NCBI GenBank assembly: GCA_036245525.1
Contig: BTPG01000004.1
Location: 45,829,982 to 45,893,981, forward strand
Length of the DNA stretch: 64,000 nucleotides
Reading direction: 5' to 3'
DNA from: Semisulcospira habei
Lineage: Eukaryota > Mollusca > Gastropoda > Semisulcospiridae
Position numbers and translations under genes: made by a program. Position 1 is the stretch's first letter, and each line of letters opens with the position of its first letter. Positions 51,652 to 62,205 of the stretch are shown here, in pieces. The notes below the pieces were generated by a model, which did not search any database, had not been told where the DNA came from, and saw nothing but the letters and a program-made list of their open reading frames with translations.

Positions 51652-51743
51652 TTAACCCTTTGGCGGTCGGTAGCGGCTTTTGTCGCGATGATTCCTGCAG
51701 GAATCATCGCGACAAAAGCCGCTACCGACCGCCAGAGGGTTAA
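51652..51743. mobile_element. PalA element, complete, 92 bp
   Basis: TTAA at both ends and nearly perfect arms. GGCGGTCGG/CCGACCGCC replaces the family GGCTGTCGG/CCGACAGCC on both sides. The centre is CCTGCAGG. Confidence 0.94.
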
Positions 51744-51902
51744 ATGGGTTTTACAGGTTCAGTGGCTCGCACGGGCTTAATTCGTCTTAGAGGTCTTTTC
51801 AATTGGCAGAAGAATAAATATCAACGAATGTCAGAGAACTTTAAAAGACATAGATTTTTTCATTAGATCGTATATCTCTGTCTCGTTTTATCATCGTGTA
51901 CT

Positions 51903-52120
51903 TTAACCCGTTCAGTGCAAGTTGACACAAATTGTGTTTTTGCAGTTTTCATTAATTCAACACACACACAAAAACCCAGCGTTCCTCGGATCATGGATGC
52001 CAAGTGGTGTCAGCAAGAGGCACACATCCTCATGGGCCCCAGCAACTGCGGGGGCTCATGAGGATCTATACCTCTTGATGTTGGTTGGCATTCACATTTT
52101 CTTGGCATTGAACGGATTAA
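51903..52120. mobile_element. PalC element, complete, 218 bp
   Basis: TTAACCCGTTCAGTGCAAG to GGCATTGAACGGATTAA, hairpin at 52014-52078. Confidence 0.85.
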
Positions 52121-52402
52121 GCTCGGGCCCCGATTTAGTGCAGCAAGTCTTGTATTGTTCTTCTCTCTTTGGCAAGTCAATGGCAACACTTCTCCCCTCG
52201 GGCTTGTGGCTTGATTAGTTGGTTGTAAGTTTTAATCAGCTAGCTAGGCAGCTCCTTTCTTGCTCGTATGATCCTTCTTGATCCATCGACCAACTTGTGA
52301 AGAGTGCTTTGCAGTAGAATCGTCAATGTGACCTAGCCTGCTCGCCGTTAAACCCTAATAACTAATTTTCAATGTGACCTATTTTATTCTGGAAGTACCA
52401 CG

Positions 52403-52407
<5 letters not shown>

Positions 52408-52460
<53 letters not shown>

Positions 52461-52590
52461 TGTATGCGTGTGTGTGTCAGTGTGTGCGTGCGTGCGTGCG
52501 TGCCTGTGTGCGTTCGTGCGGGCGTGCGTGCTTGCGTGTCATTGTGCGTGCGTGCTTTCGTGCGTTTGTATGTGTGTGTTTTCGTTAACT
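52408..52590. repeat. (TG)n and degenerate (TGCG)n microsatellite
   Basis: TG units to about 52453, then TGCG-like units with substitutions, the same order as at 53-288. Confidence 0.95.
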
Positions 52591-52752
52591 ATTAACCCTT
52601 TGGTTGGCGGTAGTGCTTTTTGTCGGGATGATTTCTGCAGCCCCGGAACACCACAGATCTAGTGTGATAGTTCAAGAGTGGTGCCAGATGCGCCTGGTGC
52701 GGCTATGCGTCAATGTATTCTTGCGCTACCATAGAACTATCACAGTGGATCT
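52591..52752. mobile_element. Chimera of half PalA and decayed PalB2
   Basis: TTAACCCTTTGGTTGGCGG to GATGATTTCTGCAG (PalA left half) is followed by CCACAGATCTAGTGTGATAG, GTTCAAGAGTGGTGCC and ACTATCACAGTGGATC (PalB2 with deleted centre). GATCTAGTG/CACAGTGGATC still partly pair. Confidence 0.65.
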
Positions 52753-52831
52753 CTTTACTGATCTGCAGCGATGTCTTCAGACAAACACCACCCAGATTTG
52801 AATTTCGATCCTTGGGATCAGTGTTAACCCC

Positions 52832-52922
52832 TTAACCCTTTGCGTTCGGCAGCGGTTTTAGTCGCGAGGATTCCGATAGGAATCCTCGCGACAAAAACCG
52901 CTACCGACACGCAAAGGGTTAA
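52832..52922. mobile_element. PalA element, complete, 91 bp
   Basis: TTAA at both ends. The inner stem GAGGATTCC/GGAATCCTC is a paired change from GATGATTCC/GGAATCATC. Confidence 0.92.
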
Positions 52923-53354
52923 CATCTACTGACGATACCGTTGGGTAGAAATGGCACGTAGTTACGCGTCTTCTCCGCCGAGCGGGATCGTTAGTGCAGC
53001 AGTCAAGGGGTTAAAATGTCGACCCGTACTTTAGTACTACGCACATACGGGATTTGCAGCTTCCATTATAAAACTAGGGTGAGCTTGTTACAGGTGAATG
53101 TTGACTAGACGGCTTGATGCTGAAATATGGGCTTGCATTACGCCTTTCCAATTTCTGACCGCGGAACATCACTCAGCCCGGCCACGATCAAAGCGCATAG
53201 ACCTACGCTACTGACGAGGAAGAAAATTGTCTGACAAAGGCCATTAAAGTAAAAGTTAGCCCATGAGTCAAACAATCTCGGAAGGAAACCGTATTATCTT
53301 GTCATTTTAAACTCCTTCGTCCTGAGAAAAAAAAAAAGTGAACACGATCCAACT

Positions 53355-53418
53355 GCAAGAGACATAGATCCTCATGAGCCCCCGCGACTGCGGGGGCTCA
53401 TGAGGATCTATATCTCTT
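53355..53418. mobile_element. PalC hairpin
   Basis: Near-perfect arms around CCCCCGCGACTGCGGGGG; GACATAG faces CTATATC. Confidence 0.88.
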
Positions 53419-53557
53419 GTTGAGACCTGTTTGTATCCACGTTTCTTGGGCGGTGCTGGCTTTTGATCGTTGAATGAACCAAGATTTCAGAAACGAAAAC
53501 TGCACGTACAGCGCACTAAACTCCGCAGTGCTGGAGCACAGATTACAATGACCAGGT

Positions 53558-53630
53558 GCAAGAGGGATAGATCCTCATGAGCACCACACAGATGCTGGGG
53601 GCTGATGAGGATGCGCGTCTCTTACTTGCG
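53558..53630. mobile_element. PalC hairpin, diverged
   Basis: CAAGAGGGATAGATCCTCAT and GATGAGGATGCGCGTCTCTT. Confidence 0.65.
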
Positions 53631-53984
53631 TCATTCGTGTGTGCGTTTCTCACACCGGAACTCTTAGTGCGCTTCTACGTATGTGAAAGTTTCAGGAAAT
53701 GTGTTTTAGACCCTTGGCAGCGATAGGATTGTCACTCACCGTGCCAAGTAGGACATTAATTGTTTCGTGACCAATGCATGAACCATTTTTGAGAACGTCT
53801 CGACCACACTGGTTGTCTCCTTAAAGGTGTGTTACCGCTGCGAGGGAGACAGCCGGTGTGCGTCTATACTACACCTCTGCTATATGTATAAGTAACCTAC
53901 CCTCGTCGTTTTCCTGTTCACTACAGCTGAATGTAAACCGGCCATGCTGGCTTTCTGTTCTGTAAGCCATGGAGCCCTGGTGCC

Positions 53985-54180
53985 GCAACAGTGTAATGGA
54001 TTGACCATGATAGTTCAAGGGTGGTGCCAGGATCGCTTGGCGCCTATAGGCGCCAAGAGATTCTGGCATCGCCCTGCCCTTGAACTATCATGGTCGGTCT
54101 GTCGCCTGGGCCGTACAGCCGTCTTCAGAGGACACCTCCCAGATCTGGCGGTGGTAAAATCTGAGCCAACCTCTAAGATA
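53985..54180. mobile_element. PalB2 element, termini decayed
   Basis: Hairpin 54000-54098 with GGCGCC-TATA-GGCGCC; an extra CCCTG in the right arm. Confidence 0.78.
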
Positions 54181-54185
54181 ATGTT

Positions 54186-54400
54186 GTTAACCCCCTCGCT
54201 GCCAGTGATCGCGAGTTGCGCGTCAGAAACTACTCCGCACTGACCGACATTCGCCTGCACAACACTGATCAAATGGAACCAAAACGTAGGCATAAAGAAA
54301 ACAGGACTATTAAGATACATAAACCCGCAGCTAAGGGGTTAACGCTTTATGTCTCTTGCAGATAGGTAACGTTCGCTTCTGCCGGCAGTTAAGGGGTTAA
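54186..54400. mobile_element. PalC, decayed, TTAA-flanked
   Basis: TTAACCCCCTCGCTGCCAG at the left and GGCAGTTAAGGGGTTAA at the right; the hairpin is reduced to GATACATAAACCCGCAG and CTTTATGTCTCTTGCAG, with an internal extra GGGGTTAACG. Confidence 0.6.
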
Positions 54401-54770
54401 CGCATTCGAGACCTGCTACTGTGGGATAATCGTATGTTGTCCAGTCCCTGTTTTGTTTTGTTTGATCGTTCACATTCTCCACCCACGATCTTTAACATGA
54501 GATACTCATGTTTAATTCATTCTTTCAAAACGTGATTAGATTATTGGGCAGTCAGTGTAAAATTGTAAAGTGCCAATGGAATTGAAAATCTAATTCTTCC
54601 CTTTGTCAAGATAGAATAAAGTTCCGTTTTTAATTAGATTAAACGCGTTGTCTTCTCTGGGGGCGACAACAGCTTTGACGCAGACGGTTTTGTAACTCTT
54701 TTCCTAAAATATAAATCAGACAATGGAAAATTGTGTGAACTGTTATTGTAAATAATTGTACTCTAATTTT
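54401..54770. other. Unannotated stretch, no gene seen
   Basis: AT-leaning sequence leading into the (CT)n tract. Nothing recognised. Confidence 0.4.
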
Positions 54771-54801
54771 CTCTCTGTCTCTCTCTGTCTGTCTCTCTGT
54801 C

Positions 54802-54877
<76 letters not shown>

Positions 54878-54883
54878 TGTCTC

Positions 54884-54980
<97 letters not shown>
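54771..54980. repeat. (CT)n/(CTGT)n polypyrimidine microsatellite
   Basis: About 210 bp of CT with CTGT interruptions. It ends exactly where LINE coding sequence begins and is followed by TAGG. Confidence 0.95.
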
Positions 54981-54981
<1 letters not shown>

Positions 54982-57187
54982 GGCTACTAGGCGACTTTAA
55001 CATAGATATGTTGAAGCCCCATACTGCGTGGGATTGCATCACCACACAAACCGGCTTAGAACAATTAGTTTCGGCCCCTACTAGGATCACAAAAACAACC
55101 GCAACACTCATTGATCACATTTACACCAACCGTCCCCTTAGTGTGTTCAATGTTAGTGTTCCTGACCTCAGCATCAGTGATCACTTTCCTACTGTGTGTT
55201 CCTGGTCAACAAAACTGCCAGCGCATCGTAAGAACGGGCACACTACTATAACGTACCGCTCATTTAAACAGTTTAATCAGTCTGCTTTTCTAGCAGACCT
55301 TGATCAAACACCATTTAATGTCGTTAATAACGAAACTGACCCTGAAAAGGCTCTGACTGTTTGGTATCGACTCTTTACAAGAGTACTTAACAAACACGCC
55401 CCTTTACGGCAAAAGCGGGTAAAAAAACCACACGTTACCGCCTTGGCTAACACAAGGAATAATTGAAGCTATGAAATTGAGAAATGACTTAAGAAGACAC
55501 AAGCTATTTTACTGCAGACACCTTTAACAAACATTTTCTGTCTGTTGCCGAGTCAATCATACCCTCAAGCGGAAACGCGTCTTACACATGCCCGGAGGCC
55601 CTGCTTAACTTCTGTAATCAGAAGACTAAGGACAAACCCCCCTTCTCTATACCGCCTCTAGCTGTGTATGAAGTAGGAAAACTGATCGGGTCACTGAAAA
55701 ACAAAAAATCATCGGGACCTGACGAGATCAGTCCTAAAATCCTGAAACTGTCCCTTCCCTATACAGTAGAATCGTTAACGTATATTTATAACTTATGCAT
55801 CCAACAAAATATATTTCCATCAGAACTGAAGCAAGCCAAGGTTATCCCTTTGCCTAAATCAAAAGATCTCTCTGATGTTAATAACTATAGACCCATCTCA
55901 ATATTATCCAGCCTTTCCAAACCTCTTGAAAGACACGTGCACAAACACCTTTATCAATATTTGGAGAGTCGCAGTCTGTTGCACGTATTTCAGTCCGGTT
56001 TTCGCCCCAAGCATTCTTGCCATACGGCACTAACAAGACTTATTGATGCGTGGCTAGCATCTATAAATAACTCCCAAATAAATGGGTCGATCTTTATTGA
56101 TTTTAAGAAAACTTTTGACCTTGTAAATCATAACATTCTTTTGTCAAAACTTCATGCATATCTATGCAATGCAGATGCTGTCTCATTGTTCACTTCATAT
56201 TTAAGCGGAAGGAAGCAAAGAGTACTGTTAAATGGATCCTACTCCTCGTATGGTCTCGTCAAAAGCGGCGTGCCTCAGGGCTCTGTCCTCGGGCCATTGC
56301 TGTTCTGCATATTTATCAATGACCTTCCACTGCATATTAGTTGCCGCGATATTTCTTGTGACATGTTTGCTGACGACTGCACACTACACACTCCTCACAA
56401 AAATGTAGCTGCAATTAGTACGCGTCTGCAGGAAAGCCTGAGTGAGGTCACCGACTGGTGTCATTCCAACTCCATGTCCCTGAATCCGTCAAAAACAGAA
56501 TGCATGGTTATAACCACACGTCAAAAGCACCAGCTATGCCCGCTCTCTCTTAGTCTGTCTATAAACGGCAGCCCAATTGAGCAAGTATCACACCACCGCC
56601 TCTTGGGGGTCACTATAGATGATCAGATTAAATGGCAAATGCATATTAATAATGTGTGCAAAAGGGTTTCCAGAAGCCTGTATATGTTGTCAAAATTGAA
56701 AACAATTACTGACACAGATACGCGTCTTCTTTTCTACAATGCTCATGTCAAGTCGCACATAGACTATGCATCAACAGTGTGGGATGGTTCAAGTGATGTA
56801 CATTTGAAGAGGCTGAACTCCCTACATAGGAGAGCTGCTAAGCTTATATTTCCCGATCCCGAACTCTCAACTGACGAAAAGCTTAAAACTTTAAAAATGC
56901 TCCCTCTATCCCATCACTTTCAGTTCAATAAAGGTGTATTGATGTACAAGCTTTACACGCAATCATGTCCACTGTACTTGAGTTCTTTTTTCTCAGAACG
57001 GACATCTGTAGCTTCTAGACCTGGACAACAATTCAAAGTACCCCTGCCGCGTATTGATTTATTCAAAACCAGTTTGTCATTCTCGGGAAGTTCATTCTGG
57101 AATTCTATTCCTGCAGAAATCAGAAACGCAAAGACGCTCACCTCATATAGGGACAGCTTCTTCAAACACCTAGAATCTCTGACGTAA
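54981..57187 (+). pseudogene. CR1/L2-like LINE: endonuclease end and reverse transcriptase
   Basis: The copy starts inside the APE endonuclease at LLGDFNIDML, followed by ATLIDHIYTN and SISDHFPTVC. A frame change near 55440 and a deletion near 55505 interrupt it: GIIEAMKLRNDLRRHKL joins YFTADTFNKHF in another frame. The frame from 55664 is open for 507 codons to 57187 with NKKSSGPDEISPKIL, NNYRPISILSSLSKPLE, FIDFKKTFDLVNH (usual AFD is TFD), SGVPQGSVLGPLLF, FADD at 56366-56377, WCHSNSMSLNPSKTECM, LLGVTIDDQIKW and the C-terminal SSFWNSIPAEIRNAKT. The RT core is intact; the element as a whole is not. Confidence 0.95.
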
Positions 57188-57280
57188 TCCAATCATTACA
57201 GTATTGGGATAACTTGCACGTGTGTTCAGGTGTGTGCATGTGCGTGTATGTGAGTTTGTGTGTGTATGTGTGTGTGTGTG

Positions 57281-57353
<73 letters not shown>

Positions 57354-57656
57354 GAGAAAGAGAGAGAGAGAGGGGGAGAGAGAGAGAGAGGGAGAGAGAT
57401 AACACCTGAGTCCCTTTCTCCCATAGCCGTACCATAATATTTGAATGCCAAAGAGTACATTGAATACTGCATGTACTGTGTATATTGCTTTTGCCTTCAT
57501 ATGTGTGTGCTCGATATTTTGGGCGCGCGCTCGCGTATCTGTGTGTGTGTGTGTACTGTATGTGTGACTCTGTGTGTGTGTATGTGTGTGTGTGTGCGCG
57601 CGCGCGCGTACGTGCATGCTGTGTGTGTGTGTGTGTGTATGTGTGTGTGTGCCGGC

Positions 57657-57713
<57 letters not shown>

Positions 57714-57916
57714 CGAGAGATAGCACCTGCATACATATTTGCCCTTGCTGTATGAACTTTAATGTACTTAATGATTTTTTGTTTATTTGCTTTACTGTGC
57801 ATTTTTACTTATTTTATATTTTTGTGCGTACGCGTGTGCGGGTAGGTATGTCTGGAGTGCGTATCCGAGAGCGTGTGTTTGTTTTTGTGCGTATGTGCGT
57901 GAGTGCGTGCGTGTGT

Positions 57917-58003
<87 letters not shown>

Positions 58004-58038
58004 TGTTCGTGCGTGTGTGCATGCGTAATTGCGGTGTG

Positions 58039-58088
<50 letters not shown>

Positions 58089-58320
58089 CGTGCATGCGCG
58101 AGTTGTGATGTGCATGCGTGCGTACCTGAGTGCGTGTGTGTGTGTGTGGGTATGTGTGTGTGTATGTATGTGCGTGCGTGGTGCGTGCGTGCGGGCGTGA
58201 GCGGATGCATGCATGCAGCAGTGTGTGGTATGTGTATGTTTACATGTCTATGTCACTTATGTAGTAGATGTAGCAACGGCAAGTTTGAAAACTGGTCCTG
58301 TTACCAATAACGTCTACCGT
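57188..58320 (+). repeat. Microsatellite-rich 3' region of the LINE
   Basis: (GA)n at 57283-57392 and 57659-57722, (TG)n at 57249-57282, 57540-57650, 57919-57979 and 58038-58084, (GA)n at 57980-58004. Between them lie short unique pieces. The many Cys-Val, Arg-Glu and Leu-Ser frames are compositional. Confidence 0.85.
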
Positions 58321-58362
58321 TGGAAAATAAAGGTTCATTGTTCATTGTTCATTGTTCATTGT
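58308..58362 (+). repeat. LINE 3' terminus and (TTCATTG)n tail
   Basis: CCGTTGGAAAATAAAGGTTC is followed by five TTCATTG-type units. The same layout occurs at 5440-5504, supporting it as the end of the element that starts at 54981. Confidence 0.65.
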
Positions 58363-58529
58363 TCTCTCCCTCCCCTCCCTTCCCTCTCTCCCTCTCCCTC
58401 CCTCTTATCTTTTCTGTTCTTCTTATTTAAAGGACATTCTTGTTCAGGTTGTTTAATATCTTCCTTTCAAAGACATTTCACCAGATCTTTTTCTTTTCTT
58501 GTCACTGGCGTCTCATGGAACTCTCATCT

Positions 58530-58743
58530 TTAACCCATAACGCCCTGAAAGACTGCGACAGGATGTGGATCGACCATGATATTTCAAGGTTGGTGTCAGA
58601 ATAGCTTGGCGCCTTCAGACGCCAAGCTATTCTGACACCAACCTTGAAATATTATGGTCGACCTGTCTCCAGAACTGTGATAGAGACCTCAGAGGATATC
58701 TGCAAACATTTGATAATTTCGTCCTCAGGGCGTAAGGAATTAT
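58530..58743. mobile_element. PalB2 element, complete, diverged but paired
   Basis: TTAACCCATAACGCCCTGAA to TTCGTCCTCAGGGCGTAAGGAATTA. Hairpin 58571-58660: TTTCAAGGTTGGTGTCAG pairs with CTGACACCAACCTTGAAA, at least three double changes from the B2 consensus. Loop TTCA. Confidence 0.9.
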
Positions 58744-58779
58744 ATCAGCCACGCAGGACAGATGTAGGGGATGGGAGAT

Positions 58780-59035
58780 TTAACCCCTTTTCTGCCAGTG
58801 ATCACGGATTTCGCGTCAGAAACCACTGCACACTGATCGACATAAAGAACGCAAACTAAATGGGACCAGAAACAGGAGTAAAGAACATAGGACCAACAAG
58901 AGACAAAAATCCTCATGAACTCTCACGAATGCGGGGGGGTGGGGGGGGGGGGGTGGGGGGATTCATGAGGATTTATGTCTCTTGCAGCTGTATGTACACG
59001 TAGCATTCGCCTTTCTCCGGCGGTTAAGGGGTTAA
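58780..59035. mobile_element. PalC element with G-run expansion
   Basis: TTAACCCCTTTTCTGCCAG to GGCGGTTAAGGGGTTAA, TTAA at both ends. The hairpin centre contains a run of about 35 mostly G bases; ATCCTCATGAA and TTCATGAGGAT still pair. Confidence 0.82.
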
Positions 59036-59109
59036 TAGAGATTATCCCTGTATCAGAAGTAGGTCGAACGTTGCACAGACTTTAAAGACTACGTGGCTTC
59101 ATCCAGTCC

Positions 59110-59175
59110 GCTCCATCTGCGGACACTCTCACGGGCACCTGCAACCGTAGTGGCGCATGAGAATACATGCCTCAG
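59110..59175. mobile_element. PalC remnant
   Basis: CTCACGGGCACCTGCAAC and GCGCATGAGAATACATGCC remain. Confidence 0.4.
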
Positions 59176-59334
59176 GTTTGCTCGCAAAGCGTGGCCTCGT
59201 GGACATCCACAGCTGGAGGTACTCATCCAATATTAACAGTACGACCTCTACGAGGACCCACACTGCAGTGATCGGGAGGATCCCGCAAAAGGTCCCTGTT
59301 TTTTTCTTGCGTTAAAGACTGGCAACCTCGTGTC

Positions 59335-59500
59335 TCTCCATACCGTGCAGGCAAACAGACGGGCTTGTTAAGATAGCAAGTCCGTTAATCCCGTGGGTCT
59401 CGACACACAAAGGGTTAACGGTCCTGGTAAGGCAACGTGGCACAGTTGCGCCTGAATTGATCAGTGTTCAGGTCGTACTCCATAGGCAATCGCTGTCTTT
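59335..59500 (+). mobile_element. SINE1 fragment interrupted by PalA debris
   Basis: ACGGGCTTGTTAAGATAGCA and GTCCGTTAATCC match the SINE1 middle. CGACACACAAAGGGTTAA (PalA-like end) follows, then GGTCCTGGTAAGGCAACG and GATCAGTGTTCAGGTCGTAC of SINE1. Confidence 0.65.
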
Positions 59501-59728
59501 TCCCAAATCCGCGATTTCTGGCAGCCGGAAGGGGTTCACAACAATAGACTATATCACAAACATTGAATCTTTTTTTTAAAATGAAGCCAAAGTTGAAATA
59601 TTTGGGCTTCTTGATTGGACCCCGTCATTCTTTTTTTCCCGCATTAAGAAGAAACACGACTTTTTCAAGCTTAATGTAAAATGAAAACTTGACAAACAGC
59701 CAGTCTGGCCAATCCACTTGTATAAAAT

Positions 59729-59813
59729 CCCTCCAAGAACAGTTAGTTAGTTATTTGGGTTTAACGCCAAGCAGGGGACTTTGGCCATCTCAAGGCGGGT
59801 CCCTCCAGAACAG
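59729..59813 (-). mobile_element. 58 bp 5'-truncated retroelement with target-site duplication
   Basis: 59743-59800 read on the minus strand ends CTTGGCGTTAAACCCAAATA and ACTAACTAA, the same tail type as SINE1. It is flanked by CCCTCCAAGAACAG and CCCTCCAGAACAG, a 13-14 bp duplication with one indel. Confidence 0.78.
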
Positions 59814-59869
59814 ACCAGAAAGGTGGCTATCAAACTTTGCATCTTCCCATACGGAACAAGGTAAGTTGC

Positions 59870-59985
59870 AAATTGTGTATTGTTTGTATGACTGTTTTAA
59901 AAAGAGGGTTTTAGCCCGAAATATTAATAAATTGTGTGTTGCAACCGTCTTTTCTAAGCGTGTTTCTTTCTTCATTGAATTCTAC
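59870..59985 (+). repeat. Repeat L
   Basis: AAATTGTGTATTGTTTGTAT, TAGCCCGAAATATTAATAAA and CTAAGCGTGTTTCTTTC. It is the copy most similar to 10165-10320. Confidence 0.6.
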
Positions 59986-60186
59986 CCTCCAAGAACAGAC
60001 CCTTTGTGGATGGTTAGAGACAAGGAGTTTGTTAGAGACAAGACTCCTGCATATTTCGGCCTGATTAGATGGGATTGGAGGGAGTCCGTTCAAATCTCGT
60101 AATCGCTGGTCAGTTCTCCAATCAGCTTGGACGACTGATTTAGCCAATGAACGATCGGATTCTACCTAATGTGTGCTCATGCGTGA

Positions 60187-60224
60187 TTTTGGACCTTACG
60201 GCCGTCCGACCGTAAGGTCCAAAA
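60187..60224. repeat. 38 bp hairpin
   Basis: TTTTGGACCTTACGG pairs exactly with CCGTAAGGTCCAAAA around CCGTCCGA. A further CGTAAGGTCC lies at 60271. Confidence 0.75.
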
Positions 60225-60382
60225 TAACGGATCAGCACACGATAAGTAGAGTTCGATCGGCGAATCCGTTCGTAAGGTCCCCAAATCACAGTTTAGGGCC
60301 GCTGTGTCCACAATCGCAGTCATTAAGTAGAAGTCAATCTGCGCATGCATGAAATCCAGACCGGAAGGGTGACTGCTGCCCA

Positions 60383-60545
60383 GCATGTAAAATGCAGAGA
60401 ACACCGATGAGTAGCAAATTGTGTACTTGTTTGTATGTCTATTTTGAAAAACAACAACAACAACACACACACAGTTTTTACCCGAATACATTGTGTTTTC
60501 GTTGCCTTTTCTAATCGTGTTTCTTTTTTCGTTGGAATGGGGTTC
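60383..60545 (+). repeat. Repeat L, diverged copy
   Basis: GCAAATTGTGTACTTGTTTG, TTTTTACCCGAATACATTG and CTAATCGTGTTTCTTTTTTC with a CAA repeat inserted. Confidence 0.5.
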
Positions 60546-60744
60546 TAGGTTGTAAGATCCACAGTCACAAAGCAGCGCACATTACCTGTGGCCAAGGGAG
60601 CTGTTTTTAACCATTCTGTCTCGCACCAGAGTGAAGTACAGCCAACCCCTTCCCTACCACTGGACGCGTATTTTGTGTCTGATATCTTTCAACGACCGAA
60701 GCTGCAATCTTCCGCGCAGGGAACATGGATACAAATTGCTCTCA

Positions 60745-60810
60745 GCAAGAGGCATATCTCCTTATTAACCCCCGCAGTCGCGGGGGTTCATGAGGATCTG
60801 TGCGTCTTGC
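60745..60810. mobile_element. PalC hairpin
   Basis: CAAGAGGCATATCTCCTTAT and ATGAGGATCTGTGCGTCTTG around CCCCCGCAGTCGCGGGGG. Confidence 0.78.
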
Positions 60811-61338
60811 AGTTGTATCGAGTTCACATTTTCTTGGCTGTGAAGGGGTCAAACTTGTAACGAGGGGCATTTCATTATGGAAATGTTCCGAGACAGAGGG
60901 CCGCAGGGCTACTAAAGGACTGCTGGAGGAATTGGCCGTGCAGTTTCTGGAAGATGCTAATTCTCGATTCTGTGGGATATTCATAAGGTGAAGGTCTCAG
61001 GAAGCCTCGTTTTCGATGTGTGGCTTGCACGCTGTGGTGTGACGTTATTTTGAGTTTCACGTCACCGGAGACGACGAATCCAAGGGAGATGTCACGATAA
61101 TAGGAAGGAACAATAAAAGGATGGAACAATGAAATAAGAAAATTGCAAAGAATGACTTCGTGTAGGTCGCGGAAACTCAGACAATGAGGTGACGGTCCCA
61201 ATACAGGAAGACTCGCTTTCGCTCGCTCACTAATCCCTTCCCTGCAACTATACGTACATCTTTGTTTCTAAAATCTTGGTCACCTCGGCGACCAAAAGCC
61301 ACCACCGTCCAAGAAACATGGATACAAATCGGTCTCAT
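60811..61338. other. Unannotated stretch, PalC flanks at its edges
   Basis: GCATTTCATTATGGAAATG (60866) is mirrored by GACATTTCCATAATGAAATG (61483). The two points enclose about 600 bp that may be an inverted duplication. No gene seen. Confidence 0.4.
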
Positions 61339-61384
61339 CAAGAAGAAGAGATCCTCAGGCTCATGAGGATCTATGTCTCTTGCA
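61339..61384. mobile_element. PalC with central deletion
   Basis: CAAGAAGAAGAGATCCTCAG joins GCTCATGAGGATCTATGTC; the C/G-rich centre is lost. Confidence 0.7.
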
Positions 61385-61510
61385 GTTGGATCGTGTTTAT
61401 TTTCTTCTCAGCAGTGACGGCGTTCAGAACAGTCAATACTTCTAGATCTACAGCAGTCACTAGCCCTTCGGTCTTCTGTCTCGGACATTTCCATAATGAA
61501 ATGTCCCTCT

Positions 61511-61724
61511 TTAACTCATTCTACCCCAGACACACCACAGCAAGATGACGATCGACCATGATAGTTCAAGGGTGATGCCAGAATAGCTTGGCGCCTATGG
61601 GCGCCAAGCTATTCTGGCATCATCCTTGAACCATCATGGTCGATCTGTGTCCTGCACTGCAACGCAGTCTTCAGAGGACGACTTATAAATTTGGGGATTT
61701 CGGTCTTGGGGTAGAATGAGTTAA
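61511..61724. mobile_element. PalB2 element, complete, 214 bp
   Basis: TTAA at both ends; hairpin 61550-61645 with loop TATG. Two right-arm changes (CATCATCCTTGAACC) are unpaired. Confidence 0.92.
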
Positions 61725-61891
61725 AGAGTCGGATCCGGCAGGTGTACCTTGGGTTTAGCCGCAGAGCTGATGGCTAGGCTTCAAGTGACTCTTCAGGACT
61801 GCGCGCGCGTTTATATAGGCCGGCTGACAGTTTAAGTTTAACTCGAGTGTACTTTGTGCCAGAGATACTGAACGGCTAGCTGTAAGGTATC

Positions 61892-61925
61892 ACATGACTG
61901 TGGAAGGGTGATGCCGGAATAGCTC
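61892..61925. mobile_element. PalB2 left-arm fragment
   Basis: CATGACTGTGGAAGGGTGAT and GCCGGAATAGCT without a right arm. Confidence 0.4.
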
Positions 61926-62010
61926 TTTACGTTGTTGCAATGTGCCCGGGAGATTGAACACTACTTGGCCTTCACGTACACTTTATGTCTTCAAAGGGTC
62001 ACATTCACCT

Positions 62011-62205
62011 TTAACCCCTTGCCTGCCACTGTAGGTGCATTTTTGTTTCTGAAATCTTTGTTCATTCAACGACCAAAAACTAAAACCGTTCAAGAAACGT
62101 GGATACAAAATGGTCCCAGCAAGATACATAGATCCTCATGACCCCCCGCTGTCGCTGTCTTGCAGATGGATCGTGTGCACTATTACTCTTCAGTGAAGGG
62201 GTTAA
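62011..62205. mobile_element. PalC element, TTAA-flanked, short
   Basis: TTAACCCCTTGCCTGCCAC to CAGTGAAGGGGTTAA. The right hairpin arm is reduced to GCTGTCTTGCAG, which explains the 195 bp length. Confidence 0.82.

Noticed and set aside
53869..54320. Frames on both strands containing HHPALELSW- or NYHGQS-like peptides
   Set aside because: The same peptides recur wherever a PalB hairpin is translated (for example 28518 and 34415), so they are palindrome translations and not a protein family.
54743..55111. Minus-strand frame rich in Arg-Glu
   Set aside because: It is the complement of the (CT)n tract and runs antisense to clear endonuclease coding.
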